From: Amoebophrya sp. A120
Taxonomy: Eukaryota > Sar > Dinophyceae > Syndiniales > Amoebophryaceae
Reading direction: 5' to 3'
Assembly (NCBI GenBank): GCA_905178155.1
Contig: CAJINV010000001.1
Span: 12,573,136-12,637,135, forward strand
DNA length: 64,000 bases
How positions within the stretch are numbered: position 1 is the stretch's first letter; each line of letters opens with the position of its first letter. The translations under genes were made by a program, and so were the position numbers. Below, piece by piece: positions 20,558-31,224 of this stretch. The notes under the pieces are model-generated. The model did not search any database. It was not told where the DNA came from and saw only the letters and a list, made by a program, of their open reading frames with translations.

Positions 20558-23500
20558 AAGAATCATCTGCAATGCGAGAGATTTTTGAGACTCACGCTCA
20601 AAGAGATTGAGAGCATGTATTTCGAGTTTGCAACGACAGAGGACGAGCGAGGTAGGACCGTGTCACATGAAACGTGCTCAGTAGGCGCATACGAGGCAGA
20701 GCGACACACAAAAACAAGTCGAACCTCACTATGATCGCAGGAACCATGACTCAAAAAGCGCACCCTCGTATTGTAATTGTAGTAATTTTTAGCGAGCGAT
20801 ACTAAGTCGAGCCAAAAAATTTTTGCGGTTCAAGACTGAGTGAGTACTACTTTCTACGGTGTCAAGTCTCATCAATATTCTTGCAGCCGACAGTGTAGTG
20901 TAATAGTTTCAGTAGGAGGAGACTTTCATTATCTTTATCCGGCTACCGGTACCGGTTTTCTCGACAAGATGAATCTCGACGACATTGAGCTCGATGAGGA
21001 AGAGATGGAGGCGATGGAAAAATGCGGGTACTCCACGGAGGAGGCACTGGCATTCAAGGGAGTATAGTTTTGTCTCGTAGCATGTTGATGTTCTACTTTT
21101 TATTCCGCCCAGCGATAAAAAAATTGAGATTGAGAAACTGATTGTGACATATCTTTTTACAGCTCTGCTGATCATCAAGCTCACACATGTATGTCGGTTG
21201 TATCGAAGCTGTTTATGCCAGTATCAACATAAAACGTCAGGTGTATTCGCATTACGACAACAATTTCGGGAAGGGCGACGGGTGCTGCAGCGTACCCCTG
21301 GTGAAGAGCATGGTGCGAGCCCTGGGGATCCAGATGAAAAAGAAAGACGAAGAGACACTCGCGGTGCTACTCGAGGAGTGCGATGAAAATAAGGATGGTA
21401 TTGCAATTGTAAATCTATCTTCAAATAGAGGCCTTTTCTGATCTGGACAAGAAAGAAATTGCTGAAAGAGGTCGCACTAGGGAGAGAGCTTAAAGTAGAG
21501 TTTAGATGATGAGACGTAGGTTATGCATTTTTACCTGGCATCGAAATTGAAATTCAAATTATGAACTTTTTCTGGTTTCTTGCGTGTGGTGGACTTCTGC
21601 ATGGCAAATTCTACATCAGGGTCGACACAATTTCCCGAGTTTCTCTTGCTCATCAAAAAGATGCAAGAGATCAACTTCTGTCAAATGAACGAGGCCGCCG
21701 CGGAGCGAGTGGAGTCCGAGAAAAAAGCCATCGAGAGAAAAGAAAAGGCCGAGCAACGGAAGAAGAAAGGTACGAAAGTATGCAGTATTTTCTACGGCAC
21801 ACTTGTTTTTGGAGGTTTTTTCTACTATTTCTGGTTAACGAAATTTGGCAACCCACATCCAGCAGCTGCTCCTGTTAAGCTTTAGGGAAAGCAACAGGCT
21901 CTTGCGTTTTGCGAATTTTCTGCGGAAAAATCTCTGCAGTATTCCCGACGGCACACTTGTTTTTGGAGGTTTTTTCTGCTATTTCTGGTTAACGAAATTT
22001 GGCAACCCACATCCAGCAGCTGCTCCTGTTAAGCTTTAGGGAAAGCAACAGGCTCTTGCGTTTTGCGAATTTTCTGCGGAAAAATCTCTGCAGTATTCCC
22101 GACGGCACACTTGTTTTTGGAGGTTTTTTCTGCTATTTCTGGTTAACGAAATTTGGCAACCCACATCCAGCAGCTGCTCCTGTTAAGCTTTAGGGAAAGC
22201 AACAGGCTCTTGCGTTTTGCGAATTTTCTGCGGAAAAATCTCTGCAGTATTCCCGACGGCACACTTGTTTTTGGAGGTTTTTTCTGCTATTTCTGGTTAA
22301 CGAAATTTGGCAACCCACATCCAGCAGCTGCTCCTGTTAAGCTTTAGGGAAAGCAACAGGCTCTTGCGTTTTGCGAATTTTCTGCGGAAAAATCTCTGCA
22401 GTATTCCCGACGGCACACTTGTTTTTGGAGGTTTTTTCTGCTATTTCTGGTTAACGAAATTTGGCAACCCACATCCAGCAGCTGCTCCTGTTAAGCTTTA
22501 GGGAAAGCAACAGGCTCTTGCGTTTTGCGAATTTTCTGCGGAAAAATCTCTGCAGTATTCCCGACGGCACACTTGTTTTTGGAGGTTTTTTCTGCTATTT
22601 CTGGTTAACGAAATTTGGCAACCCACATCCAGCAGCTGCTCCTGTTAAGCTTTAGGGAAAGCAACAGGCTCTTGCGTTTTGCGAATTTTCTGCGGAAAAA
22701 TCTCTGCAGTATTCCCGACGGCACACTTGTTTTTGGAGGTTTTTTCTGCTATTTCTGGTTAACGAAATTTGGCAACCCACATCCAGCAGCTGCTCCTGTT
22801 AAGCTTTAGGGAAAGCAACGGGCTCTTGCGTTTTGCGGATTTTCTGCGTAAAAATCTCTGCAGTAATCCCGACGGCGCGCTTGGTTTTGGAGGTTTTTTT
22901 AGAAGAAGATGTCGAAGTTATTACTTTGGGAAGAAAATCAAAATTGTTCTCCAACTGCGCGACCGGGCATGAAGGGTCTGCCGGCGCGTGTTGTCAAACA
23001 ATACCAGCACCGGAGTTTCATCTCATACACTACTGATTCTCTCCAAACTCGACACTCACTACAGAGAAAGAGGCACACAGAGCCAGTTTGGTCGCGATGG
23101 AGGAAGACAAGGCAGCGATCGAGGCGGTCGCTAAGGAGGCAGAGGCCAAGAAAAAAGCGATATCAACTGCAAAAATGTCTGGGTCTGGAAGACTAAAACT
23201 TGTCATGCTAAATCCGAATAGTGCAAAAATCTGTGTTGCATGAGTGCCAAAAGCTGTCCACTTTCGACCAAGTTGGGAGGGAGTTTCTCATGCGGGATAG
23301 GCATGGCAGAGACCTCACAGACTCTGTCATGCTAGGTCCTGCATTCCAGACCTCATGGGTCATGGAAAATCTGCATGACAAACCTCGCAATCTTCCAGAC
23401 CCAGACATTTTTGCATTTGATAAGCCAAGGGTGACGACGATGATAGCGACGAAGAGGGCGGCGGTTTGAAAGAATACGATCCGAAGACAGACGGTACTAC

Positions 23501-23757
23501 GCATAGAATAATAATAGAATAATCCATGACTTTTTACTTTGTAGCCGTTTTCGTGTTCGAATCAGCCCGAAGATGAGACTGTCATGCGTTAATATGCATT
23601 GTTTGGCTTTGATGCAGCTTCTGTTCTATCGTCATTGTCATTCCACTTTCATCTCTCAGGTCCATACCAATTCTTCTACTGGAAAAACCACAAGGCCCAG
23701 ATGGATGGAATGCAGGCAGTCTGGGATGACTACAAGAAGAAGGTCAAGGCCCGCTAA
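20558..23757 (+). CDS. EF-hand protein, 5' end unresolved
   Basis: Supported exons include about 20558-20651 (ERFLRLTLKEIESMYFEF), a second ending 21061, then 21241-21397 and 21620-21769. Later ones start at 22903 and run to 23757. The intron 21398-21619 splits a canonical calcium loop. Joined, it reads DENKDGSTQFPEF, with Asp1, Asn3, Asp5, Ser7, Gln9 and Glu12 in the ligand positions. The C-terminal half is Lys/Glu-rich, then Asp-rich (GDDDDSDEEGGG), ending with FYWKNHKAQMDGMQAVW and a basic tail, stop at 23755-23757. The introns include a 154-bp minisatellite (21770-22902) and a family A introner element (23161-23422). The start codon and the exons near 20900 and 23000-23090 are uncertain. 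The partner protein is unknown. Confidence 0.68.
21781..22902. repeat. 154-bp minisatellite, seven full copies and one partial
   Basis: Units begin TGCAGTATT at 21781, 21935, 22089, 22243, 22397, 22551 and 22705, with a partial eighth at 22859. The central copies look identical, while the first and last differ at several sites. This is the usual pattern of recent expansion inside an array. The array fills the intron 21770-22902. The last unit mutates into the acceptor (TTTTTTTAG). Confidence 0.95.
23161..23422 (+). mobile_element. Introner element, family A, 262 bp
   Basis: The ends are TATCAACTGCAAAAATGTC and ATTTTTGCATTTGATA. AGCGA (23156-23160) and AGCCA (23423-23427) flank it. Removal joins K-K-K-A-K-G-D in frame. 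No position along the duplication gives a GT donor. Confidence 0.9.
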
Positions 23758-24753
23758 TTCTTGACTCTCTACTACCCTCGTCAAAAAAACGACTAGTCGC
23801 GTTACCCTCTCATTATAGGCAACCAAAATTTTACCGATACGATACAGAATGCAGATTTAGGATTATTCACACAAAGAGGTGGGCGGAATGATACGAAGGA
23901 AAAGGCTAAAACTGTGTTAAAAATTGTAACAACCCCAACCACCTGAACCAACTAGGACACACAGGAATCACGCGGCACACCTCCAGTGCTACGTGCGTGT
24001 TGACAAGCTTGGTATCGAAGACTAGGATACCCTAAAGAACAAATGCTCAAGGACATCAAGCGATAAAATCGGAGATTCGCAGACAAAGAACATCAAAACA
24101 GAAGATCAAAGTCTGCCGCTTAGGAAGGTCAGAAACAGCTTTTTTCATTACACAAATGTGAATTCTCCTCACATAACTGAATGCGTTTGTGTGTACGTAT
24201 CGTCCGATTGCGCGCACTCGTACTGCCAGGCGTTTTTTGTTCGTGCAACTGTCTCGATGTGACTCGGCCTACTTTAAATCGTCCTGGAACTCGAGCGATA
24301 TTGAGATGAGCCTCGGATTTTAATCATGCACATTCACTCTCTCTCGGTGGCGTTCATCGCCGGTGAGCGAAGATAGAAGACTGACGGTGCTGAGCGTTTC
24401 TTTGCTGTCTCCCCGCCTAGACCCAGAAAGAGGATTCCATCAAATGCGCTTCTGCACTAACAGTACCCCACCTACAGCAAGGTAGCTTTCCCACGTTTTT
24501 TATCGTTATAGGTGTCGGGCAGTATTCCGCCCGGGTGCTTTGGCCATTCTTTAGATTTTACTTTCGACGAATACACTCGAAGATCTGGTGTCAAATTCCT
24601 CCGACTGTAAAAATAATTTCAAACCCATTTTGCATCTCATTAGCTTAGGGGATCGGGCGCTCGAACGACCAAGCAAATCTATTTCCTTGAAGGGAACGAG
24701 CACGAGTTGGTGCAGCTTCATACAGAATTTCTTTACAGAGCTAAAAAAGAACT
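23758..24753. other. Intergenic, about 1 kb
   Basis: No gene recognised. The region is of mixed composition. A pyrimidine tract ending CAG at 24738 lies just before the next ATG. Confidence 0.5.
24728..24738 (+). promoter_or_regulatory. Possible spliced-leader acceptor
   Basis: A tract like TTTCTTTACAG ends 15 bases before the ATG at 24754. Dinoflagellate mRNAs receive a spliced leader at such AG sites. That use here is inference. Confidence 0.35.
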
Positions 24754-25953
24754 ATGCCCATGCGAGCGCAACTGGCAACCCAGCCCGGTGCGAACCCGCT
24801 GGAAGCGGTGAAAGTTGGTGATGGTGTCAAAAAGGTTGTTTTTATCCGCCACGGGGAGTCGCTGGCGAACGTGATCCGACACAAATATGAGGCGAATCCC
24901 CCGGTAAACTGGGATGAGTACAGCAACCTACCGCTCGGGGACGTGCCCCTGACGGACAAGGGGATTTCGCAAGCCCTGGAGACCAGCGCAAAATTGATGC
25001 CAAAGATCACCACTTCACTGCCAGGAGTTTCTACGCCAGGGGAGAAAGAGTCCACTTTTTCGTGCGTTGCGTCAGCCACGGACCGTCTCGTCGTCGTCGA
25101 AGAGGCAGGTGCGAAGAACAAGAATGCTGCAAGCTCCAAGAAAAAGCGCAGCTCCAATTCATCCACTTTATCCACACTGGAGTCCGGGTTTTTGTCTGAC
25201 GGCACGCAGAGTACCGCTTCCACTTCTTCCGACAAGTCCAAGCCGCGAGAGCACGAATCTGGTGCAAGTGCGAGCTCGCGCGCGACGCCGAGCTTTGCGA
25301 CAGAGGAACAGAAGTACCACCAAGTGTGGGTGTCTCCCATGCGCCGCAGTATCGAGACGGCGCAGCTGATTTTTGGCGGAAATGCGACTTGCATCCTGAG
25401 GAAAAGTAGCACAGTTTCAATCACGACGACAGACGACGACTCCATTGCAGGAGCCACGAAAACAAGTAGATCAAATCTCCCCGTCAAGTCGAACATCGAC
25501 CGGTTGATTCCTTCCGCTCGCGAGTACTTCCCGGACGACTTTGCGAAGGGCGCGAGCTGCGCGATCGTTTCGCGTGATTACCTCGGGTACGACTGGCACG
25601 ATGCGGAATGGGAAGAATTCCATGCGTCTGACGCGCACATCGAGGACAGCAGCAGGATGGACATGTTGCACAGCCAGATTCTTGAGTTTTTCCAACAGCA
25701 GGATAATGACAACTCTTCTGCACCCTCCGCCGACAACAAAAACCACCTCGTTGACACGATTTTTGTGGTTTGCCACTGGGGTACGATTTTGAACTACGTG
25801 CAGCGTTTTTGCTCCAATTTGGACCGGACTGCGTCGATCCAACCGTACACCGAAGAGTTGAAGCTGTGCCGTGGCTGGGACAAGATCTCACTGGTCGACC
25901 CTGCGCACATGGACCTGGAGAATTGTGCCATTAGGGTTGTGGAATTCGTCTGA
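24754..25953 (+). CDS. Histidine phosphatase superfamily protein (phosphoglycerate mutase-like)
   Basis: This is an intronless frame of 399 residues. FIRHGES at residues 30-36 holds the RHG signature with the phospho-accepting His33. PLTDKGISQA follows at the usual distance, and VSPMRRSIETAQ gives the second phosphate-binding Arg. The late VVCHWGTILNY supplies the second catalytic His. A Ser/Lys-rich insert of about 90 residues separates the first and second motifs and is absent from compact family members. Members remove or move phosphate on small molecules or proteins; the substrate is not predictable here. No targeting peptide is evident. Confidence 0.85.
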   Translation: MPMRAQLATQPGANPLEAVKVGDGVKKVVFIRHGESLANVIRHKYEANPPVNWDEYSNLPLGDVPLTDKGISQALETSAKLMPKITTSLPGVSTPGEKESTFSCVASATDRLVVVEEAGAKNKNAASSKKKRSSNSSTLSTLESGFLSDGTQSTASTSSDKSKPREHESGASASSRATPSFATEEQKYHQVWVSPMRRSIETAQLIFGGNATCILRKSSTVSITTTDDDSIAGATKTSRSNLPVKSNIDRLIPSAREYFPDDFAKGASCAIVSRDYLGYDWHDAEWEEFHASDAHIEDSSRMDMLHSQILEFFQQQDNDNSSAPSADNKNHLVDTIFVVCHWGTILNYVQRFCSNLDRTASIQPYTEELKLCRGWDKISLVDPAHMDLENCAIRVVEFV

Positions 25954-28127
25954 AGAAAATTACGTTTTTCGCTGGTGCACAGGTTTGGAAATGATCAGAA
26001 GTTATAACTCTTGTTTGAAAATAAAGTAAGAAGTGCTCTATTCAGTCGTTTCTACCACTACATTTCAGTTTCGACTTAGGGTTTTCATGTTGCAGAACTT
26101 TTTGTTTTCCATGATGTTTTCGCAGTACTATATCGAGACTTTCACCATGGTTGCCTAGGAGAAAAGCTTTGCTTAGTACGGGCAGAACACCGCATAAGTC
26201 TCTTTTTGTTCACCACGACGTCGAGTTCGTGAATACAATGGAAAGGTCACATGTTAATAGCACCGTTTTTCGATAACTTTGATTGTCAATAGAATGTATC
26301 CCATTTGGACTTGTTTTTGCTTCTTGTGCTAAGGGCGATCTACTTATTTTCCTGTCTGTTTCATCGAAGCGACTTTGAATCTACTATATGAGCATCCATC
26401 AAAATGTTTTCGTGGGTCATAAGAATCGTCTGTTTCGATCTTAGGGCGTGCAAGGTCGTGTTTCTGCACGGTAAACCAACGCCACAAACGAACCATGGAG
26501 CAGTTGAAAAAAGGGAATGTTTCAGTTTCAAATGCTACCAGTGATTTTGTCGACGTTCACACGCTTGTGGCTGGCGGGAATCTGGTCAGAATTTAGCGAT
26601 GTTCGATCCTCTGCTGAGGTGGCTCGGTGATTAATTTCTACCAAAGAAGAGGGCACGAGCGCAATTATTTCTATCGACAGTTGGCGAGGCTTTCCACGTT
26701 ATTGTCCTAGGTGGACCGAAGTGAGTGAAAGGCGTATAGTGTGTGGAGTCGCAAAAAAAATGTAGTGGCGCTGTCTTCTGTCTGGCAGAAAAACTGGAAG
26801 TAAAAGTGAGTTTCTCTGTAAGTGGAGTGCAGCCGTCAAGAAGGCGCACTGAACCGAAGAAAGGCAAGGCGTCAAGCATCGCAAGCACAGACTGAGTTGT
26901 GTCCTAACAAAAGCCGAAGCAATTCATAATGATCCAGTTTTCAATTAGCGTCTGCGCGGACAAGAGGAGGGCGATCGCAGGTAAGTTTGTGAGATGCGAG
27001 CTTGTAAACGCTCCAACAATCAGAATGGTGCCATCGACTCTGCTTCACTAGCTGGCTACTCGATGCATGCCACAGGCCGGGCTGTGTGTCTTGTGCTGCG
27101 TGCGGCCTGACGTCCTAGGCTGAGCAGCCACTGAGACGCGCACCAAGGGCGTGGGCACATGCTGCGCCGGGGGCCGCAAGAACGAGGAATGGGCAACACA
27201 ACCCGACCGCGGGCACCGACATGCAACTGCAAAAAGCAAAGAGCCCAAGCAGCGGGGAAGCTTTTCGCCCGGCCCTTGCGTGCCACCTCGCTGCCGGCGG
27301 GGGCCTTGCGTGTTGCCTTTCGCGCGCCCCCCGACAAGCGCTCCGCGCTGCTGAGGCGTGCGCCTGCGGCATGACTGCAGTCCGTGCGCGTGCGGGAAGT
27401 TTGACAGCGCCGCCCGCCTGCCGTTTCTATTTGGGCGGGCGCGGGCCGGCGCGGGACAAGGCGCTCGCGTGCTGTGGCGCCCTCCTTTGGCGGCGCTGCG
27501 GCCGCTTGCGTCGCCGAATTCGTGGCGCCGTGCGCCGCAGCGAGCGGGCGCGCAGTTCCCCCGAATGACCCAGCTGGGTTTGCTGCGTGTTCGTCGCGGA
27601 CTCTTGCTGGGGTTGCAGCTGGGGTTGCTGGCGCCGCAGCGGAGATTGCCGCCCGCCGCGGCTGCTACAGAGCATCGGCCCTAGATTGCATAAGTTTGTG
27701 AGCAAATTGCGTGTCCATTGTGGGGGCATGAGTGGCCGCTTTTTTTTTTTTGCGTTCGGGAAGACGAAGAGAGAGGCAGTTGCCGAAAGGAGAGCACATG
27801 AAGGCCGAGGAAAGTAGAGTGGAGTGCTGTCTTTGGAGTGTCTTTTCACTAAGGGACCTTGTTGGGTCTGTTTTTTCGCGAAAATGGAGCGCTAGTATTC
27901 AGTGAGTGGCACAAGTCCTGGCACTGCTTTGGCGATGTCTCAGTGTGAACGCACGCCACGAATCATAGAAAAAACCCAATCAACATTTCCTGAAGACCCG
28001 GTCGTCCGCACTTTGCGTTTGGAGAGGAGTGATCACATAGACATGGCCTTCGCTCGTGAAGCAACGCCGGTGCAAGAACAGCCCGACACCCTCGCGAAGC
28101 CGCTTTAGCGGCTCGGACAGGCGCGCT
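25954..28127. other. Intergenic, about 2.2 kb, with a GC-rich island
   Basis: No gene is supported. The first 1.1 kb is AT-rich. From about 27060 to 27700 the sequence is strongly GC-rich with long runs of CGC and GCC, and open frames occur in most phases as expected from composition. The island lies upstream of the Yippee gene. Confidence 0.5.
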
Positions 28128-28799
28128 ATGGCGCCCGTGTTCATCCGGAAGTTGCAGGACGCACCCAAATCCAATTTTGGGCAACAGCACTACGGCACGA
28201 GCACCCCGCAGTCTTTGCTCTTCTGCCGCGGTTGCGCGGTGAAAGCCGCGGACCGTAGCGCACAGCTGGACGGGGAAGAAAGCGCATCGCCGCGGCCGGT
28301 ACCCAGCGGACTCGCACAAACTTCGCTGCATGCTTCGCAACACGGTAACAGCGCGTCTTATCCCTACCTGCCCCTGGGGCAGCACCATCACTACAGCAGC
28401 GGAAGGCAAATTCCCCCCGGCCGGTGGGTCTCCACAAACTGCGCGCAGAACGAAACGCAACTCGCCCGCATGGAGCACATCATCGACACGGGTTTCACCG
28501 GGCAGCTGGGACCCGGGTACCTCATGTCCAATTTGCTGAATTACACCTGCGGACCGGAAGAGGAGCGCATGCTCATGACCGGCAAGCACGTCGTCTGTGA
28601 TGTCTCCTGCGTGCGCTGCCAGACCGTGCTTGGGTGGAAGTATCTGCAGGCCTACCAATTCGACCAGAAGTACAAAGAGGGGAAATTCGTCGTGGAGGCC
28701 TGTCGGGTAACGCAGCTGCACTTCTCCAGTTCCTACGGGGTCGAGGAGCAGTTGTACAGCGATGACACGCCCGGCTACCACCCGCCGTGGGAGATCTGA
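28128..28799 (+). CDS. Yippee-like zinc-binding protein with inserted loop
   Basis: A single exon of 223 residues. The C-terminal half has the Yippee core: TGFTGQLGPGYLMSN, then CGPEEERMLMTGKHVV, CVRC (Cys161, Cys164), LGWKY and QKYKEGKFVVE. The first zinc pair is CRGC (Cys33, Cys36). The usual C-x2-C-x52-C-x2-C spacing is stretched to about 124 residues by a His/Ser/Pro-rich insert at roughly residues 40-110. Yippee proteins are small eukaryotic zinc proteins, some linked to E3 ligase or centrosomal functions. I chose the ATG at 28128 because the upstream frame lacks another ATG. The zinc fold could still form with a long loop, which is inference. Confidence 0.85.
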   Translation: MAPVFIRKLQDAPKSNFGQQHYGTSTPQSLLFCRGCAVKAADRSAQLDGEESASPRPVPSGLAQTSLHASQHGNSASYPYLPLGQHHHYSSGRQIPPGRWVSTNCAQNETQLARMEHIIDTGFTGQLGPGYLMSNLLNYTCGPEEERMLMTGKHVVCDVSCVRCQTVLGWKYLQAYQFDQKYKEGKFVVEACRVTQLHFSSSYGVEEQLYSDDTPGYHPPWEI

Positions 28800-29455
28800 C
28801 GCCAGATCGGAGCGGTGGCAGCAGCCGCAGCGGCTATGCGTGTAGCAAAAAGACCTACGGACGAGAGCGAGTTAGTGTCTCAGTAGTCAGTCATTGTTTT
28901 GTGTTTTTGAACAACGTCAACCACTGTTTTGTAAATGCATCTACTTTTAGTCTGACAGCGTAAATGAGATAATCAAGTTGGGGCTCCTACACGACTACTT
29001 ACAACGCAGCCACTTGTGTACAATCGACCCTACAGCTGTACGATACTTTCGGAAAGAACGCACGGAGTTTTGATGTAATTGTTTGAGAAGAGGAGTGTTG
29101 CAGAAGACGTCTCTGCTCATGTATTCGGCGTGTCGTCGTGTTCTTTATGTCCTTTGCAGCCGCAGTTCGTAGAAGTCAAGCGAGACGAGTGGGGCACACA
29201 TGTTGAAGACTGTGCACCTTGAGCGACGTCGTTGTTGTGAGAAAGTCGTTCGAGCCTTATCGCGTTTTCGCAGTCTACGTGTCAGTGCAATGTCGCTTAT
29301 GCAATCACGTACTACACAAGAAAATCTCTTTATTGGAATCATAGTTGCTAAGCACTACTAGGTTCGATGGTGTGCGCGTTGAAGACTACCGGCAGTAAAA
29401 ACACAGGTTGCCACTACACTCTCTCTTGAGTTTTCAAAGAAAATAGCAACAAATT
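28800..29455. other. Intergenic, 656 bp
   Basis: No gene recognised. Composition is ordinary, and a minus-strand ORF around 29145-29342 has no motif. Confidence 0.45.
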
Positions 29456-30754
29456 ATGCCGGGTCCCGAGGAAGTTCCGTTGCCCAAATCTGGGCTGGCC
29501 CAGTTCCGAAAGGTGTTGCTTTCGAAGGTATTCGAGAATCCAACGTTTGAGATTTTTCTGGTGTTCATGGTGATGACCGACGTGTCTATCGTCAGTACCC
29601 TGTTCGCGCTCGACGCAGTGATAGATCACCCGGAGGGCTGGCACTTTGGCAAGGGATTTCACCTGGTCTACAACTTTCGGAAGCACCAGCTGTTTTACAC
29701 CGGCGATCCGGGCGAGGCCGAGGAGGAGGAGGGCGAGGGGGAGAAAAAGAAGGAAGGCGGCTCGGAAAAAGAACCTGCGAAGCCGGAGGGCGGAGAGAAC
29801 AAAAGCGAAGCGGCGAAAGCCGCAGCCGTAGAATTACGACCAAAGGAGAAAGACGCTTCAGAAGTGGATGCTGCAAGAGCAGCTTCGTGGTCGTCTTTTC
29901 TTGAGATACCAACATCGAAGCAAGAATCGCCTACTTCGCGAACCCGAACGGGCGGCGCAACATGGGTGCACAATGCCGAAGGAGTTTCATCTTTAGCAGC
30001 AAAAAGCGACGATGTTGCTGTTTTTTCGGAGGATGCGAGTCTGACCGTTTCCAGCAAAAGTGATTCCTCGTCACAACGTCAGCAAGAATCCGTGGCCACC
30101 AAGAGAAATGAAGGTGCGACCATCTCCACTTCCTCCACGGTCAATAGTGCCGTCGAGCTACAGGAACGCGGTGACAACTCCAAAGAAGAGGCGGACAAGA
30201 AGCCTGGTGCCGACGGGAAGCCAGATGCCGAGACATTGCCCCAGCCATCCCAGGGCCCGAACGCGCAGGTATTGAAACGAAATGAGCACAACGAAAACCA
30301 CCTGACGTTCGCGGACCTGGAAACGTTCCAGAAATACCGCGAGCGGCTGGAAATGGCGGGGAAAATCGTGATTCTGTTCTTCATGATCGAGCTGGTTTTG
30401 CACGTTTTCGCGGCGGGGTTCCAGGAGCACTTCTGCGAGGGCGGGGTGTTAAAGATCTTGGGTCATTTCCTGGACGGCGTAGTTGTCCCCCTCAGCTTCG
30501 CGCAGGAGTGGTTTCTCGAGGAGGAGTTCTCCGGGCGGGACATGCTGGTGTGCGTGCGGCTGTGGCGGCTTTTGAAGATTCTCGTCGGGCAGTACGTGAT
30601 CAGCCTGGAGACGGAGGAGGCCGAGGAAATCCGGGCAGAGCAAGAGCGCGAGATCTTCGACAATTTTCTGGAGAAGGAAATGAAGGGCGGGAAGGAGCTG
30701 TGCGAGAAATTTGAAAAGTTTCGGAACGACGAAAAGGCGGGGCGGAACGTCTAG
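29456..30754 (+). CDS. HVCN1-like: Voltage-gated proton channel Hv1
   Basis: A single exon of 432 residues. S1 is FEIFLVFMVMTDVSIVSTLF, with Asp42 and Asp53 eleven apart like human Asp112 and Asp123; Asp112 is the selectivity-filter residue. S2 is IVILFFMIELVLHVF with the conserved Glu. S3 is ILGHFLDGVVVPLSF with the conserved Asp. S4 is VCVRLWRLLKILVGQYVIS, with gating charges Arg368, Arg371 and Lys374 in the RxWRxxK spacing. A Glu-rich coiled-coil tail follows. Between S1 and S2 sits an insert of about 230 Lys/Glu/Ser/Ala-rich residues where animal Hv1 has a short loop. Hv1 opens on depolarisation and lets protons out of the cytosol or, in dinoflagellates, triggers the bioluminescence flash. 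It may act at the plasma or a vacuolar membrane. Confidence 0.88.
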   Translation: MPGPEEVPLPKSGLAQFRKVLLSKVFENPTFEIFLVFMVMTDVSIVSTLFALDAVIDHPEGWHFGKGFHLVYNFRKHQLFYTGDPGEAEEEEGEGEKKKEGGSEKEPAKPEGGENKSEAAKAAAVELRPKEKDASEVDAARAASWSSFLEIPTSKQESPTSRTRTGGATWVHNAEGVSSLAAKSDDVAVFSEDASLTVSSKSDSSSQRQQESVATKRNEGATISTSSTVNSAVELQERGDNSKEEADKKPGADGKPDAETLPQPSQGPNAQVLKRNEHNENHLTFADLETFQKYRERLEMAGKIVILFFMIELVLHVFAAGFQEHFCEGGVLKILGHFLDGVVVPLSFAQEWFLEEEFSGRDMLVCVRLWRLLKILVGQYVISLETEEAEEIRAEQEREIFDNFLEKEMKGGKELCEKFEKFRNDEKAGRNV

Positions 30755-31224
30755 GGTGGGATGCGGGAGAAGAAAATTTTTGTGCATTCGAGTTTATGTT
30801 TTTGTACCAACTTGTAACCTTATTCCAAAATGTATCTACGTACAAAACTTCTTAGTTTCTGCAACCTGAGAACCTGTATTCATTTGTAGAGAAAATACTA
30901 CCCTAAAGAATTCAAAAGCTATGTAACAATTGATGACTGATGAAAAAGCTCTTCCAGACAATCTTTGAATGGCGCCCTTGCTTTGTACGACTTATTCTAG
31001 AAAAATGGTGTATCCTTTGCCGAGCCTTCTCTATCGCTTCTGAGACACGTGTGTAAATCGCACGTTCAACGCCACTGTTCGCTGCGTGAGAACGGAGAGA
31101 AATTGTTTGCGTTATCACGAATGACAAAACCAACACAAACGTGAGGCCGCTACTAGCTCCTGCGCCGCGGCGTCGGAGGGCCGTGCCTTTTCCGACTCGA
31201 TTTTCAAATCAACAACACCAGAAA
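30755..31224. other. Intergenic, 470 bp
   Basis: No gene recognised. An in-frame extension of the next ORF up to 31141 begins with GTG, and I do not use it. Confidence 0.45.

Noticed and set aside
21845-22809. Seven identical 64-residue ORFs
   Set aside because: They are the minisatellite unit read in one frame within an intron, not genes.
27056-27849. Overlapping Arg/Ala-rich ORFs
   Set aside because: GC-driven open frames without start context or conserved motifs.
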